DNA from: Nannocystis exedens
GTDB lineage: Bacteria > Myxococcota_A > Polyangia > Nannocystales > Nannocystaceae
DNA length: 64,000 nt
Reading direction: 5' to 3'
Assembly: GCF_002343915.1 (NCBI RefSeq)
Contig: NZ_NETK01000001.1
Span: 10,502,001-10,566,000, forward strand
Shown here one piece after another: positions 53,613 to 62,191 of the stretch. Numbering within the stretch: the stretch's first letter is position 1; each line of letters begins with the position of its first letter. The position numbers and the translations under genes are program-made. The notes beneath the pieces were generated by a model. That model did not search any database, had not been told where the DNA came from, and was given only the letters and a program-made list of their open reading frames with translations.

Positions 53613-54422
53613 ATGCACGACAGCCGGGCGCCCCAGAGTCTCGATCCCGAGGTGTTGCGAGCCGCGTTGAGCGAGCCGGAGCGGCTGGGGCTGTACCTGT
53701 CGCGCGGGCTCGGGTTACCGGCCGAGAGCGGCGAGGGGCAGCCGGAGTTCGTGCGCGTGGCGGTGCTGACCACGACGCCGCCGCCGGCGCTGCAGGCGGA
53801 CCGGCAGGCGTGGCGGGCGGCCGCGGCGGGGCTCGGTGCCGGGCCGGCGCCGCGGCTCGCAGGGCTCGATCTGGTGGCGCCGCCGACCGGGTCCCCCTGG
53901 GCGCAGGTGGCCCCGGAGACGCGGGCGGCGCTGCTGCGCCTGGCGGTGAGCTGGCTGCTGGCGACGGCGCCGGAGCTGGCGGTGTTCCACATCACCGACG
54001 AGTTCGGCGGCGGGATGCTGCTGCGCCTGCAGTCGGGGCTGGCCGCCGGCGAGCCGCGCCTGGACGCGCGCCTGCTCGAGCACATGGTGTTCGCGGCGCT
54101 GACGTATCGGCTGCTGATCCACTCGGGAGAGGCGGTGGTGGTGACGCCGGGCGAGGAGGCGACATGGTCTTCGAGACAGGTGTTCGCCGAGCACGCGGCG
54201 GTGTGGCGCCGCGCCCTGGTGTCGGCGCCGAACGAGGGGCTGGCCGGGCTCGACCTGGCCGATCTGGCGGAGGCGCTGATGTGGGCGACGACGACGCGAC
54301 GCGGACGCGCGACGGTGGCAGCCGCCCCGCCGGCGATCGCCGCGGCGGTGGCCGAGGCGGAGGCCGAGCTGCGGCCGCGCGCGACGAACCTGTTGCGCGA
54401 GCGCGCCGGCGGCGGCAACTGA
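53613..54422 (+). CDS. Hypothetical protein
   Basis: A 269-residue cytoplasmic-looking protein starting at ATG 53613 (MHDSRAPQSLDPEVLRAAL), with GGCGAGGG before it. It is Ala/Leu-rich and mostly helical, with a strand-like centre ELAVFHITDEFGGGMLLRLQS. No recognised motif, signal peptide or membrane helix. A repeat element (CATGGTCTTCGAGACAGG, about 54163-54180) encodes TWSSRQV in frame. 195 bases after it starts another hypothetical gene on the same strand. Confidence 0.65.
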   Translation: MHDSRAPQSLDPEVLRAALSEPERLGLYLSRGLGLPAESGEGQPEFVRVAVLTTTPPPALQADRQAWRAAAAGLGAGPAPRLAGLDLVAPPTGSPWAQVAPETRAALLRLAVSWLLATAPELAVFHITDEFGGGMLLRLQSGLAAGEPRLDARLLEHMVFAALTYRLLIHSGEAVVVTPGEEATWSSRQVFAEHAAVWRRALVSAPNEGLAGLDLADLAEALMWATTTRRGRATVAAAPPAIAAAVAEAEAELRPRATNLLRERAGGGN

Positions 54423-54617
54423 GGCTCGGTCGGTGCGAGACGGCGTGGGCCGTTCGCCGCGGGGCGCTGGTGCGGACGCGGCGCGAGGGGATGTGGGCGC
54501 GGAGATCGATCGCGGGCCGCCGGTGGGCGACGCCGCGGAGCAGGGCGCTCGCAGGCTCCGGCGAATTCGCGCCGTGGCCGCCGCTGGACGGGGCCGGATC
54601 GGGCAGGTAGCCTGAGG

Positions 54618-55379
54618 ATGATGGATGCGCGTCTCGGTCAGGGCTTCGGATGGGCGGTGGCGTGTCCGGCGACGGCCGAGGAAGCCGCTGCACGCCACGT
54701 GGAAGGGCTCTGGGCGTCGTTCTTTCCGCCTGGGGCCGGCTACGCGGTGTCCCGCTCGGAGGTGGTGTCGGTGCCCGAGCCGTCGCCCTCGCGCGGCCGC
54801 GCGCGGCAGCCGGGGATGCGCCTGCAGGTCCGACGCGGCGATTTCTGCGGCGAGGTCGAGGTGGCGGCGACGACGGGGCCGCGGCGGTCACGGCTGTGGC
54901 TGCGCGGGTACGCAGGCTCGCAGCGGCTGGCCGCGGTGGAGCTGCGAGCCGCCCGCGCGACCGACCGCCTGCGCCTGGCCGGATCGCTGGCCGGCGCCTC
55001 GGCCCTGCTGGCGCTGTGCGTCGAGCTGCTGACGCATCCGCCAGGGTTCACGGTCGACATGATGTTCTTCCTCGGCGGGCTGCTGGTGGCGGTGATCATG
55101 GTGGTCGGCCTGGCGATCGGGGCGAACGTCGGGGCATGGTTCGGCGAACGCCAGGCGGTCCTCGGCTGGGTCCGCGCGCTGGCCCTGGTCGAACGCGACA
55201 CGGCGCTGCGCGAGGACCTCCGCCGCTGGCGCTCGCTGGTGAAGAACCTGGCCCACTACCGCGACGCGCTGGCCGGGTCGAGCCGCCGCCAGCCGTTCCG
55301 CGCGCTCAGCCCGGGCGCGGAGGACGAGGACGGGGAGCTGGCCGAAGAGACAGGTGCGCCGCAGGCCAGCGCGGGCTGA
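54618..55379 (+). CDS. Hypothetical membrane protein with two adjacent helices
   Basis: A 253-residue protein. Residues 1-115 look like a soluble domain (MRLQVRRGDFCGEVEVAA). Two membrane helices follow: AGSLAGASALLALCVELLT near residues 119-138 and MFFLGGLLVAVIMVVGLAIGANVGA near 149-173. A cytoplasmic helical tail (ERDTALREDLRRWRSLVKN) and an acidic end complete it. MM at 54618/54621 gives two possible starts; GGTAGCCTGAGG precedes. The last residues ETGAPQ come from a partial repeat element. No family recognised. Confidence 0.65.
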   Translation: MMDARLGQGFGWAVACPATAEEAAARHVEGLWASFFPPGAGYAVSRSEVVSVPEPSPSRGRARQPGMRLQVRRGDFCGEVEVAATTGPRRSRLWLRGYAGSQRLAAVELRAARATDRLRLAGSLAGASALLALCVELLTHPPGFTVDMMFFLGGLLVAVIMVVGLAIGANVGAWFGERQAVLGWVRALALVERDTALREDLRRWRSLVKNLAHYRDALAGSSRRQPFRALSPGAEDEDGELAEETGAPQASAG

Positions 55380-55458
55380 GCGAGGGCGGCCGGGCGGACG
55401 GGCGTCGGGGCTCGAGCGCGCCGGCGGCGAGCGGCCGCACGGTCACGAGCGGGCCAGC

Positions 55459-55775
55459 CTCGAGAATTCGAGGACATGTCGTCGAGGGCATGTTCTCCGG
55501 GTCACGGCCCGACGGGCCGGGGCGTGACCCGGAGCTGGACGGGGAGCGGCCCGCGCCGGAGGCCGAGCGGCGCGGGTGGATGAGGGGGGACAAGGAAGGC
55601 TCGCTGAACTCGCCGTCCGTGGCCCATACGGGCCGCGACGGGCTGGTTCACGCTCGCCGAGCGTGGTTCGGTGCGCGGGCGTTTCGGGCGGCAGAGTGGT
55701 GCGTCAGGACATGTTTTTTCGGACATGTTTGTAAGGAAATGTCGAATGGGGCATTGTCTTCAAGACATGGGGGGC
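55459..55775. repeat. Hairpins and repeat elements in a 413-base intergenic gap
   Basis: CCTCGAGAATTCGAGG and GGACATGTCGTCGAGGGCATG occupy about 55458-55492. CCGGGTCACG (55497-55506) pairs with CGTGACCCGG (55523-55532) around an inner GCCC/GGGC stem. At 55706-55776 an AT-richer set occurs: GGACATGTTTTTTCGGACATG, then AAATGTCGAATGGGGCATTG and TCTTCAAGACATG. No gene is supported between 55380 and 55792. The gap lies between convergent genes and can terminate both. Confidence 0.7.
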
Positions 55776-55792
55776 CCGGACGAGTCCGACGG

Positions 55793-57586
55793 TCATGGGC
55801 CGCCGGGCTGGGGCGTGACCTCGAGCTGGACGTGGACGATCGGGAGCACGCCGCTCGACTGCCAGCGCTGGCCGTCGTGGCTGGTGTCCGGGCCGGCGAC
55901 GATGTCGACGATCTCGACGAGGTAGTCGTCGAGGGTGTAGGCGCCGGCGCTGTCGGGGCGGAGCTGGCGCGAGAGGTAAGCGTTCTCGCTGCCGACCGAC
56001 AGGCCGGGGCCGGAGAGCTCGGTGTAGAGCTGCAGCGACAGGGGGATGGTCCCGCGGCCGGGGAAGGTGACGAGGGTGCGGCCGAGGGCGCTGAGCCAGA
56101 CGTACACGGGGGCCTGCGGGGCGGGCAGCTTGTGTTCGTGAGGACAGGTGACGGTGGCGCGGCGCAGGCGGACGCGATCGCCGTGGCCGTCGGTGTCGAC
56201 GCGCACGAGCTCGCGGCCGAGTCGGACGATCCGCGGGGTCATGCGCGGGTTGCTGACGGTGAAGCCCCCGAGCGCGCCGCCGAACACCTGCAGCAGCGGG
56301 ACCTGCTCGGCCTCCTCGCGGTACGGGCCGCTGCCGCGGGCAGGGATCTCGAGGGTGACGTACTTGAAGGTGAGCGGGCCGAGCGCGAGCTCCTTGCCGA
56401 CGTCGAGGGTGCGCGCCCGCTGGAGCGCGGGCAGCTTCGTCAGGGCGGCGGGGACGGTGGTGCGGACGGCCGACTCGGCGCAGGGATCGGTGGCGGCGAC
56501 CGGGGCGGGCTGCGGGAGCGCGGCGGCGGGATCGATGCGCACGCGGACGTGGAGGCGGGCGTCGCCGTCGGCCTGCCAGGCGCCGTCGTAGCGGGTGCCG
56601 GGGCCGGGCGTGACGCGATCGAGGGTGATGAAGTGCGGGCCGACGCGGAAGCGATGGGCGCCGTCGGGCCGCGGCGCGAGCCAGTGGCGATAGCCGAGGT
56701 CGGTGATGTCGAGGCGCGGGGCGTCGCCGCGGCCGTCGAGGTTGAACTGCAGGAGCTCGCCCTGGAGGTCGTAAGTGTAGGTGCGGATGGCCTCGGTGCT
56801 GAGCCAGAAGGAGCGCGAGGCGGTGGTGGCGGGCATGACGGCCGCGGCCGGGCAGACCTCGCGGCTGACGGTGACGGCGACGCTCGCGGGCGGATCGCCG
56901 GCGCCGGTGCGGAGGTCGAAGCGGTACGGACCGACGAAGGTGTGGTGCTCCTGATCGGGGTGCAGATCCTCGTGCGCGCCCCAGGGATCGTGCGGGCCGA
57001 CCTCGGCGCGATCGATCTCGATGCGCAGCCCGGGGCCGCGGTGGCCGGCCTTGCGCGTGCCGATCCAGGCGTCTGGATCGTAGTGGAGCTCGGCCTTGCC
57101 GATCTTCCGCGTGTCGCCGGGTCGCAGGGTGCCCTTGCCGATCGGGGCGCGGCCGCGGGCGAGGTCCGGCGGGAGCTCGGTGGGCTGCTCGCCGGCCTCG
57201 CCGCAGCGGCGATCGGGCGGGATGGCGGCGAGCGTCGGCGGAGCGGCGGGGAAGGTGGAGGCGGGCGTGCCGTTCGGGGCGGTGGCGGGAGGGCTCGCGG
57301 CCGTGCCGGCCGGAGCGGTGGCGGGCGGGCTCGCAGCCGTGCCGGGCGGAGCGGTGGCGGGAGGGCTCGCAGTCGGGACGGCGGGCTCGGAGGTGGTGGC
57401 GCTGCCGGTCGGGCTGGCTGGCGCAGGCGAAGTCGTGCTCGCGGAAGAGTCGGGGCCGGGTTGAGGGGCGGCGCCCGGGACGGCGATCGCAGGCGAGGCG
57501 TCGGTCGCGTGCTCGAGGTCGGCGGCGTCGCGGCGATCGCAGGCGCCGAGGAGCGCGAGGCCGAGGATGAGAGGGCGCGTGGTCAC
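55793..57586 (-). CDS. Lipoprotein with Pro/Ala/Thr repeat linker, hypothetical
   Basis: A 597-residue exported protein. No Met precedes a good signal, so GTG 57586 (V/MTTRPLILGLALLGAC, lipid Cys16) is chosen. The linker has three tandem 12-residue units of the form SPPATAP(P/A/N)GT(A/P)A, encoded by 36-bp repeats. The mature part contains two similar halves: DLRTGAGDPPASVAVTVSREVCP, then SFWLSTEAIRTYTYDLQGELLQF and LGYRHWLAPR in the first, and CPHEHKLPAPQAPVYVWLSA, then LGRTLVTFPGRGTIPLSLQLYTE in the second. This suggests a duplicated beta-sandwich. No family known to me. Confidence 0.78.
   Translation of the reverse strand: MTTRPLILGLALLGACDRRDAADLEHATDASPAIAVPGAAPQPGPDSSASTTSPAPASPTGSATTSEPAVPTASPPATAPPGTAASPPATAPAGTAASPPATAPNGTPASTFPAAPPTLAAIPPDRRCGEAGEQPTELPPDLARGRAPIGKGTLRPGDTRKIGKAELHYDPDAWIGTRKAGHRGPGLRIEIDRAEVGPHDPWGAHEDLHPDQEHHTFVGPYRFDLRTGAGDPPASVAVTVSREVCPAAAVMPATTASRSFWLSTEAIRTYTYDLQGELLQFNLDGRGDAPRLDITDLGYRHWLAPRPDGAHRFRVGPHFITLDRVTPGPGTRYDGAWQADGDARLHVRVRIDPAAALPQPAPVAATDPCAESAVRTTVPAALTKLPALQRARTLDVGKELALGPLTFKYVTLEIPARGSGPYREEAEQVPLLQVFGGALGGFTVSNPRMTPRIVRLGRELVRVDTDGHGDRVRLRRATVTCPHEHKLPAPQAPVYVWLSALGRTLVTFPGRGTIPLSLQLYTELSGPGLSVGSENAYLSRQLRPDSAGAYTLDDYLVEIVDIVAGPDTSHDGQRWQSSGVLPIVHVQLEVTPQPGGP
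57262..57372. repeat. 36-bp tandem repeats inside the lipoprotein linker
   Basis: Three imperfect 36-base units encode SPPATAPPGTAA, SPPATAPAGTAA and SPPATAPNGTPA (minus strand). Unit-length changes would keep the frame, so linker length is likely variable among strains. Confidence 0.8.
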
Positions 57587-57698
57587 GGTCGGGTAACGTG
57601 CGGCCGGGGCGATCGGCGCGGAGCGGCGGGCGCGGCGAGGGCAGCCGAGCGTGGAGTCGCGGCGAGAGGGCGCCCGCGAGCGTAGGTCGAGGGATCCG

Positions 57699-57898
57699 GG
57701 GCGAGGTCGAGCCGGGATGCGCGCGCGAGCGGGACGTGAGGGGGGCGAGGTCGAGCTGGGATGCGCGCGAGAGCGGCCTGTGAGGCGCGGTCGGGACCGG
57801 ATGCGCGAGCGCGGGTCGTGAGGCGGGGCGCGGTCGGGACCGGATGCGCGAGCGCGGGTCGTGAGGCGAGGCGCGGTCGGGACCGGATGCGCGGCAGA
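57699..57898. repeat. 43-bp minisatellite upstream of the lipoprotein gene
   Basis: Three near-identical units start at 57785, 57828 and 57871 (GCGCGGTCGGGACCGGATGC plus GCGAGCGCGGGTCGTGAGGC and three more bases; the third is partial). Two more diverged units (CGAGGTCGAG...GGGATGCGCG) precede them from about 57699. The array lies in the 5' region of the minus-strand lipoprotein and downstream of the FG-GAP gene. It is non-coding and distinct from the hairpin family. Confidence 0.85.
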
Positions 57899-57984
57899 GA
57901 GCGAGCGAATCGTGGGGGGTGATGCGTGCGGCGAGCGGAGTCGCGGCGGTGAAGGGGGGCGGGGCCGCGCCGGCCGGAGCAGAG

Positions 57985-58035
57985 CGTGTGTCCCTCGGGA
58001 CATGCGCTTTTGCGCATGTCCCGGCGGACATGGCC
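57985..58035. terminator. Overlapping hairpins after the FG-GAP gene
   Basis: GGGACATGCGC (57997-58007), loop TTTT, then GCGCATGTCCC (58012-58022) form an 11-bp stem. It competes with TGTCCC-TC-GGGACA (57989-58002), which shares the GGGACA arm. CGGCGGACATGGCCGG follows. Placed 13-60 bases beyond the minus-strand stop at 58048, this is the likely terminator and a clear member of the CATGTCC family. Confidence 0.75.
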
Positions 58036-58047
58036 GGAGGAATAGGC

Positions 58048-59325
58048 TCAGGGAGCGACGGGGTTGAGGAGGACGGTGACGGCGCCGGCGTCGAAGGTGG
58101 CGACGGCGAGGTCGAGGGCGGGGCCGGGATCGAGGCGGGCGGCGTGGACCCGGACGGCGCCGGAGGGCAACTGGAGGGCCTGGGCGGGCTCGAAGGCGCC
58201 GTCGCCGTGGCCGGTCCAGTAGAGCAGGATCGGGCTGAGGGCGTCGACGGCGACGACGTCGAGGTGGCCGTCGCCGTCGAGGTCGTCGATGTCGAGGGCG
58301 TGCGGGGTGAAGGGCGGGTCGATGGCGATGGCGCCGGCGTGGGTGAAGCCGCCGGCGCCGTCACCTGTCGCAAGGGACAGGCGGGTGGGGAAGTGCTCGG
58401 CGGCGAGGATGTCGAGCGCGCCGTCCTCGTCGAGGTCGCCGAGCGCGGCGCTCCACGGGCGCACGTGGCCGACCTGGACCTCGGGCTCGACGAACTCGCC
58501 GCCGGGCCGGCCGAGCACGCGGAGGAAGCCCCGCGGGGCGTCGGCCTCGAACAGGAGCGCGTCGGGGACGCCGTCGCCGTCGAGCTGGCCGACGAGCAAA
58601 TTGGCGGGGGCGAAGTCGGCGACGGCGCCGAGGACGGTGGTGGTGGTGGTCCAGGCGGCGGCGTCGCTGCCCCGGTGGACGGTGAGGCCGAACTTGTGGG
58701 CGCCGTGGCAGAGGGCGACGACGTCGTTGCGGCCGTCGCGATCGATGTCGGCGACGACGTGGTTGCGCGGGGTGGGCGGGCTCTTGAGCGTCTTGTAGGC
58801 GGCGAACTCGGCGACTTGCCAGCGGAAGATCCGGGCGGCGTCGGCGAACTGGGCGACCATGACGTCGACCCCGGCGTCGCCGTCGAGCTGGCCGATCGCC
58901 GGATAGGCGCTGGCGCCCTTGAGCGTGGGCGCGAGATCGGCGGTGAAGCTGCCGTCGCCGTGGCCGCGCGCGACCCAGCCGGCGATCAGCTCGGCGTCGT
59001 CGAGGCCCATGACGAGCAGGTCGTCGTGGCCGTCGCCGTCGAAGTCCGCGACCTCGAGCGAGTAGGGCTCGATGGCGGGGCTGAGGTCGCCGCCGGGTCC
59101 GTCGGTCGGGTCGCCGGTCGGATCTTCGGTCGGGTCGAGGCTGGTGAGGCCGCCGGTGCCTTCGCCGCCGGGGCCGCCGGTGCCTTCGCCGCCGGGGCCG
59201 CCGCCGGTGAAGCCCTCGGTGCCGCCGCCGCCGCCGGCGCCGCTGTCGCCGTCGGTCTCGCCGAGCGGACGATCGGTGCAGCCGACGAGCAGCAGCGCCA
59301 GCGCGGACGCCAGGTGGGCCCTCAT
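58048..59325 (-). CDS. FG-GAP/VCBS-repeat lipoprotein
   Basis: A 425-residue exported protein. ATG 59325 starts MRAHLASALALLLVGC, lipid Cys16, then a Gly/Thr/Asp linker (with GGPGGEGTGG repeats). The body contains six or seven FG-GAP/VCBS calcium-binding blades with motifs such as VADFDGDGHDDLLVMG, VADIDRDGRNDVVALC, LGDLDEDGALDILAAE and IDDLDGDGHLDVVAVD, which fold as a beta-propeller on the cell surface. A repeat element (CACCTGTCGCAAGGGACAGG, about 58362-58381) encodes LSLATGDGAGG within one blade. Ligand unknown; such proteins act in adhesion. Confidence 0.9.
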   Translation of the reverse strand: MRAHLASALALLLVGCTDRPLGETDGDSGAGGGGGTEGFTGGGPGGEGTGGPGGEGTGGLTSLDPTEDPTGDPTDGPGGDLSPAIEPYSLEVADFDGDGHDDLLVMGLDDAELIAGWVARGHGDGSFTADLAPTLKGASAYPAIGQLDGDAGVDVMVAQFADAARIFRWQVAEFAAYKTLKSPPTPRNHVVADIDRDGRNDVVALCHGAHKFGLTVHRGSDAAAWTTTTTVLGAVADFAPANLLVGQLDGDGVPDALLFEADAPRGFLRVLGRPGGEFVEPEVQVGHVRPWSAALGDLDEDGALDILAAEHFPTRLSLATGDGAGGFTHAGAIAIDPPFTPHALDIDDLDGDGHLDVVAVDALSPILLYWTGHGDGAFEPAQALQLPSGAVRVHAARLDPGPALDLAVATFDAGAVTVLLNPVAP

Positions 59326-59476
59326 TCGACAACGCTGCCACGGGCGCGCGGTCGCGGCAAGCGCCGGCCCCGGGGAGCCCTGCGCGCGATCGCGCGAGGT
59401 CCGCAGTCGGCGCTTGCGGGCGGGCGAGCGGCGCGGTAGCTGTGGGGCGAGGCCGCCCCCGGCTGGCCCTTCGGAC

Positions 59477-60445
59477 ATGCACGAAACGCCAGGTCATCGG
59501 TGCGCGGGCGGGATCCTGGGGCACGTCGGCGGGACGCCGCTGGTGCCGCTGCGCCGACTGACCGCGGGGCTGGCGGCGCCGGTGCTGGTGAAGTGCGAGC
59601 ACCTGAACCCGGGCGGGAGCGTGAAGGACCGGATCGCGGTGGCGATCGCGGACGACGCGGAGGCGCGCGGGCTGCTGCGGCCGGGGATGACGATCGTCGA
59701 GGCGACGGCCGGCAACACGGGGGTGGGGCTGGCGCTGGTGGCCGCGGCCCGCGGCTACCGGCTGGTCTGCGTGCTGCCGGAGAAGATGTCGGCCGACAAG
59801 CGGGCGGCCCTGGCGACGCTCGGGGCGGAGGTGATCGTGACGCCGAACGCGGCGCCGTCGCACCCTGACAACTTCCGCCGGGTGGCCGAACGCCTGGCCC
59901 GCGAGCGCGGGTGGTTCCTGGCCGACCAGTTCAACAACCCGGCCAACGTCGAGGTCCACGCGCGCACGACGGCGGCGGAGATCCTGGCCCAGACGGGCGG
60001 GGTGGTCGGGGCGTTCGTGGCCGGGGCCGGCACGGGCGGGACGATCACGGGGGTCGGTCGGGTGCTCAAGAGGGCATGTCCGAAGGTGCAGGTGGTTCTG
60101 GCCGACCCGATCGGCTCGGGCCTCGCGCAATGGGTCGAGTCGGGGACGCTCGGGCCCGACGGGGCGTACGCGGTCGAGGGCATCGGCGCGAGCGAGCCGC
60201 CGGGCAACCTCGATCGCGCGGTGATCGACGCGGCGGAGCGCGTGTCGGACGCGGAGAGCTTCGCGACGGCGCGCCGGCTGATCGCAGAGGAAGGGCTGCT
60301 GGTCGGCGGGTCGGCGGGGACGAACGTGGCGGCGGCGCTGCGCGTGGCGGCCCGCGGGGGGCTCGAGGGGCCGGTGGTGACGGTGCTGCCCGACAGCTGG
60401 GACCGCTACCGCAGCAAGCCGTGGTTGCAGCCGCACGCGGTCTAG
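59477..60445 (+). CDS. Cysteine synthase / cystathionine beta-synthase family enzyme
   Basis: A 322-residue PLP enzyme of fold type II. ILGHVGGTPLVPLRRL opens it; the PLP Lys is in NPGGSVKDRIAVAIAD (near residue 51), the phosphate loop in EATAGNTGVGLALVAAARGY, and GAGTGGTITGVGRVLK binds the cofactor phosphate. It is expected to make cysteine from O-acetylserine and sulfide, or cystathionine from serine and homocysteine; there are no CBS domains. The ATG (59477) lies in a repeat-like CCTTCGGACATGCACG. A second element (GGGCATGTCCGAAGGTGCAGG, about 60072-60092) encodes KRACPKVQVV in frame. Confidence 0.9.
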   Translation: MHETPGHRCAGGILGHVGGTPLVPLRRLTAGLAAPVLVKCEHLNPGGSVKDRIAVAIADDAEARGLLRPGMTIVEATAGNTGVGLALVAAARGYRLVCVLPEKMSADKRAALATLGAEVIVTPNAAPSHPDNFRRVAERLARERGWFLADQFNNPANVEVHARTTAAEILAQTGGVVGAFVAGAGTGGTITGVGRVLKRACPKVQVVLADPIGSGLAQWVESGTLGPDGAYAVEGIGASEPPGNLDRAVIDAAERVSDAESFATARRLIAEEGLLVGGSAGTNVAAALRVAARGGLEGPVVTVLPDSWDRYRSKPWLQPHAV

Positions 60446-60831
60446 GCGAGCGGTCGGCCGCGGCAGCGAGGAGACGCGCGTCGGTCGGCGAGCGATCGTG
60501 CGAGCCGGGGTCGCTCTCTCGTCGGAGAGAGGACGGCCGCCCGGCGGTGCGCGCGGGATCATTCACGCGAGAGCCGCGAACGCGACCTGGCTGCGATTGT
60601 CGCGGCAGCGGAATCAGGAGAGGGAGGCGGATCGCGGCGCGTGGACGCGAACGCGAGGGGTGCGGGGGTCGCGGCAGTGCAATCACGGGAGGGAAGCCGC
60701 TCGTCGCGGCGAGGGGACGCGAACGCGAGGGGGGTGCGGCGTCGCGGCAGCGGAATCACGGGAGGGAGGCCGATCGTCGCGATCCACCGACGCTCGCCCG
60801 TGCACTCCCGTCGGGCGAGGGGGCGGGCGGC
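60446..60831. repeat. 69-73-bp tandem repeats between convergent genes
   Basis: Three units begin TCGCGGCAGCGGAATCA (or GTGCAATCA) at 60600, 60669 and 60742, with a shared GGGAGGGA...CGTCGCGG...GGACGCGAACGCGAGGGG. The third is partial and fades by about 60785. 60446-60599 is unique GC-rich DNA with no gene. Open frames through the repeat are artefacts. Differs from the 43-bp minisatellite and from the hairpin family. Confidence 0.8.
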
Positions 60832-61515
60832 TCAATCGTCGTAGACGAAGGGGATGTCGAGGCCGCCGAAGCGCTCGCCGGTGGTGGGATCGACGAGCTC
60901 GAACATCAGGTCGATGTGGCGCACGTCCTCGAGCTCCTCGAAGTAGAGGAAGCCGGTGATCCGCCCGCCGGGGCTGAGGACGCCCTCGGGCAAGGCTCGC
61001 TGCAACAGCTCGCCGTCAGGCAGGGGGAAGTGGCGGCAGGAGGTGTAACAATTGCCGTAGTAGTCGGCGCGGAACGGGAAGCTGCCGCCCCACGTGGACA
61101 GCGCGGGGTACCACGGCGAGAGGTAGGGGGCGAGGCCGAAGCCCATCGGCGGATAGACGAGGTCGACCGGGCCGTAGGCGACGCCGGTGACGATGACCGG
61201 CGGCAAGGCGGCGAAGCGCACGCCCGCCGGGGTGACGAGGGCGAAGTGCTCGTAGCGCAGCTCGAGCGGCCGCTCGCCGCGGTTGGTGAGGGTGACGAGG
61301 ACGGGGGTGACGAGCTCGTCGAGCTCGGGCGGATGGCCGCGCCAGGCGTCGGCGACGGCGACGAGCTCGACGCCGGCCTGCTCGTCGACGGCCGAGGAGG
61401 CGATGCCCGCGACCCGTTTCGACCCGGGCGCAGGCTCGAGGTTGCCCGCGCAGCCGAGCAGCGCGGCGCCAGCGAAGACCAATCGACGGACAGTCGCGAC
61501 GTTGTGAGGCGGCAT
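60832..61515 (-). CDS. Hypothetical lipoprotein
   Basis: A 227-residue exported protein. ATG 61515 gives MPPHNVATVRRLVFAGAALLGC, lipid Cys22. The mature protein looks like a single beta-sandwich: VTPVLVTLTNRGERPLELRYEHFALV followed by a Tyr/Pro-rich segment (DLVYPPMGFGLAPYLSPWYP) and a Cys pair (YGNCYTSCRHFPLP), then ITGFLYFEELEDVRHIDLMFELVD. The pattern of 'rigid strand, protein-binding loop' is found in several myxobacterial exported proteins of unknown role. Confidence 0.78.
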   Translation of the reverse strand: MPPHNVATVRRLVFAGAALLGCAGNLEPAPGSKRVAGIASSAVDEQAGVELVAVADAWRGHPPELDELVTPVLVTLTNRGERPLELRYEHFALVTPAGVRFAALPPVIVTGVAYGPVDLVYPPMGFGLAPYLSPWYPALSTWGGSFPFRADYYGNCYTSCRHFPLPDGELLQRALPEGVLSPGGRITGFLYFEELEDVRHIDLMFELVDPTTGERFGGLDIPFVYDD

Positions 61516-61813
61516 GAGGGTCGTGCTCGCCGCAATCGTTGAGCGGTTCGCCCCGGCGGCCACGCGGCGCGCGACGCCCCGGCGGACGCAGGCGCCCTGG
61601 CGTCGCCAATAGCGACACGGCGAGCCGCGGCGCGAGCGCAACGTCGCAAACTCGTCACGACCGCGATCGCGTCGCCGCCGATGTGCGGGGCCGGCGATCA
61701 CCCGCCGGCGGGGCGGATGCGCCCTCCGGACCGCTTGCTCGCCTCCGCGCCGGTGCTATCAGGCCAGGCTGCGCGCGATCCTTCGCGCGAGCAGGCGAGC
61801 AGAGGAGGCCTCG

Positions 61814-62191
61814 ATGAAGACGACCAAGCAGCTCCCGGTGCACGAGTGGAAGACGTACTTCGACGCGTTCTCGCGCAAGCACCTGCGGCCGGACGCGGCC
61901 GGGATCGTGACGATCCAGGCGGTGTCGCAGCGGATCGGCGACCAGATGTTCGCCGAGAACGCGCGCCTCCTCGGCATCTCCTACGACCCCCACGGGAAGA
62001 CGCTCGAGGTGCAGCTCGAGGGCTCGGATCACCTGGTGTTCCGGCCGGCGGAGGTCTGGGTGCTCGAGGGCGATCGGGAGGACGTGATCGCGACGTTCGA
62101 GCTGGTCCGCGCCGACGGGATCAAGGAGATCTTGCACGTGCAAGGCGGCGGGCCGATCGAGCGCGCGCGGGCGGCCGGAGGGTTCCGGTGA
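61814..62191 (+). CDS. DUF5335 family protein
   Basis: A 125-residue cytosolic protein. It starts MKTTKQLPVHEWKTYFDAFSRKH at ATG 61814, eight bases after AGGAGG began at 61803 (spacing 5). The N-terminal 'W..FFD.FSR.H' pattern followed by VTIQAVSQRIGDQMFAENARLLGISYD fits DUF5335, a small family often found beside envelope or stress genes. Its stop overlaps the next start (GTGA, 62188-62191), so the two are co-translated. Confidence 0.8.
   Translation: MKTTKQLPVHEWKTYFDAFSRKHLRPDAAGIVTIQAVSQRIGDQMFAENARLLGISYDPHGKTLEVQLEGSDHLVFRPAEVWVLEGDREDVIATFELVRADGIKEILHVQGGGPIERARAAGGFR

Noticed and set aside
60498..60959. Open frames across the 69-73-bp repeats
   Set aside because: The frames exist because the repeat has no stops; products are Arg/Gly/Ser repeats and overlap a real minus-strand lipoprotein.
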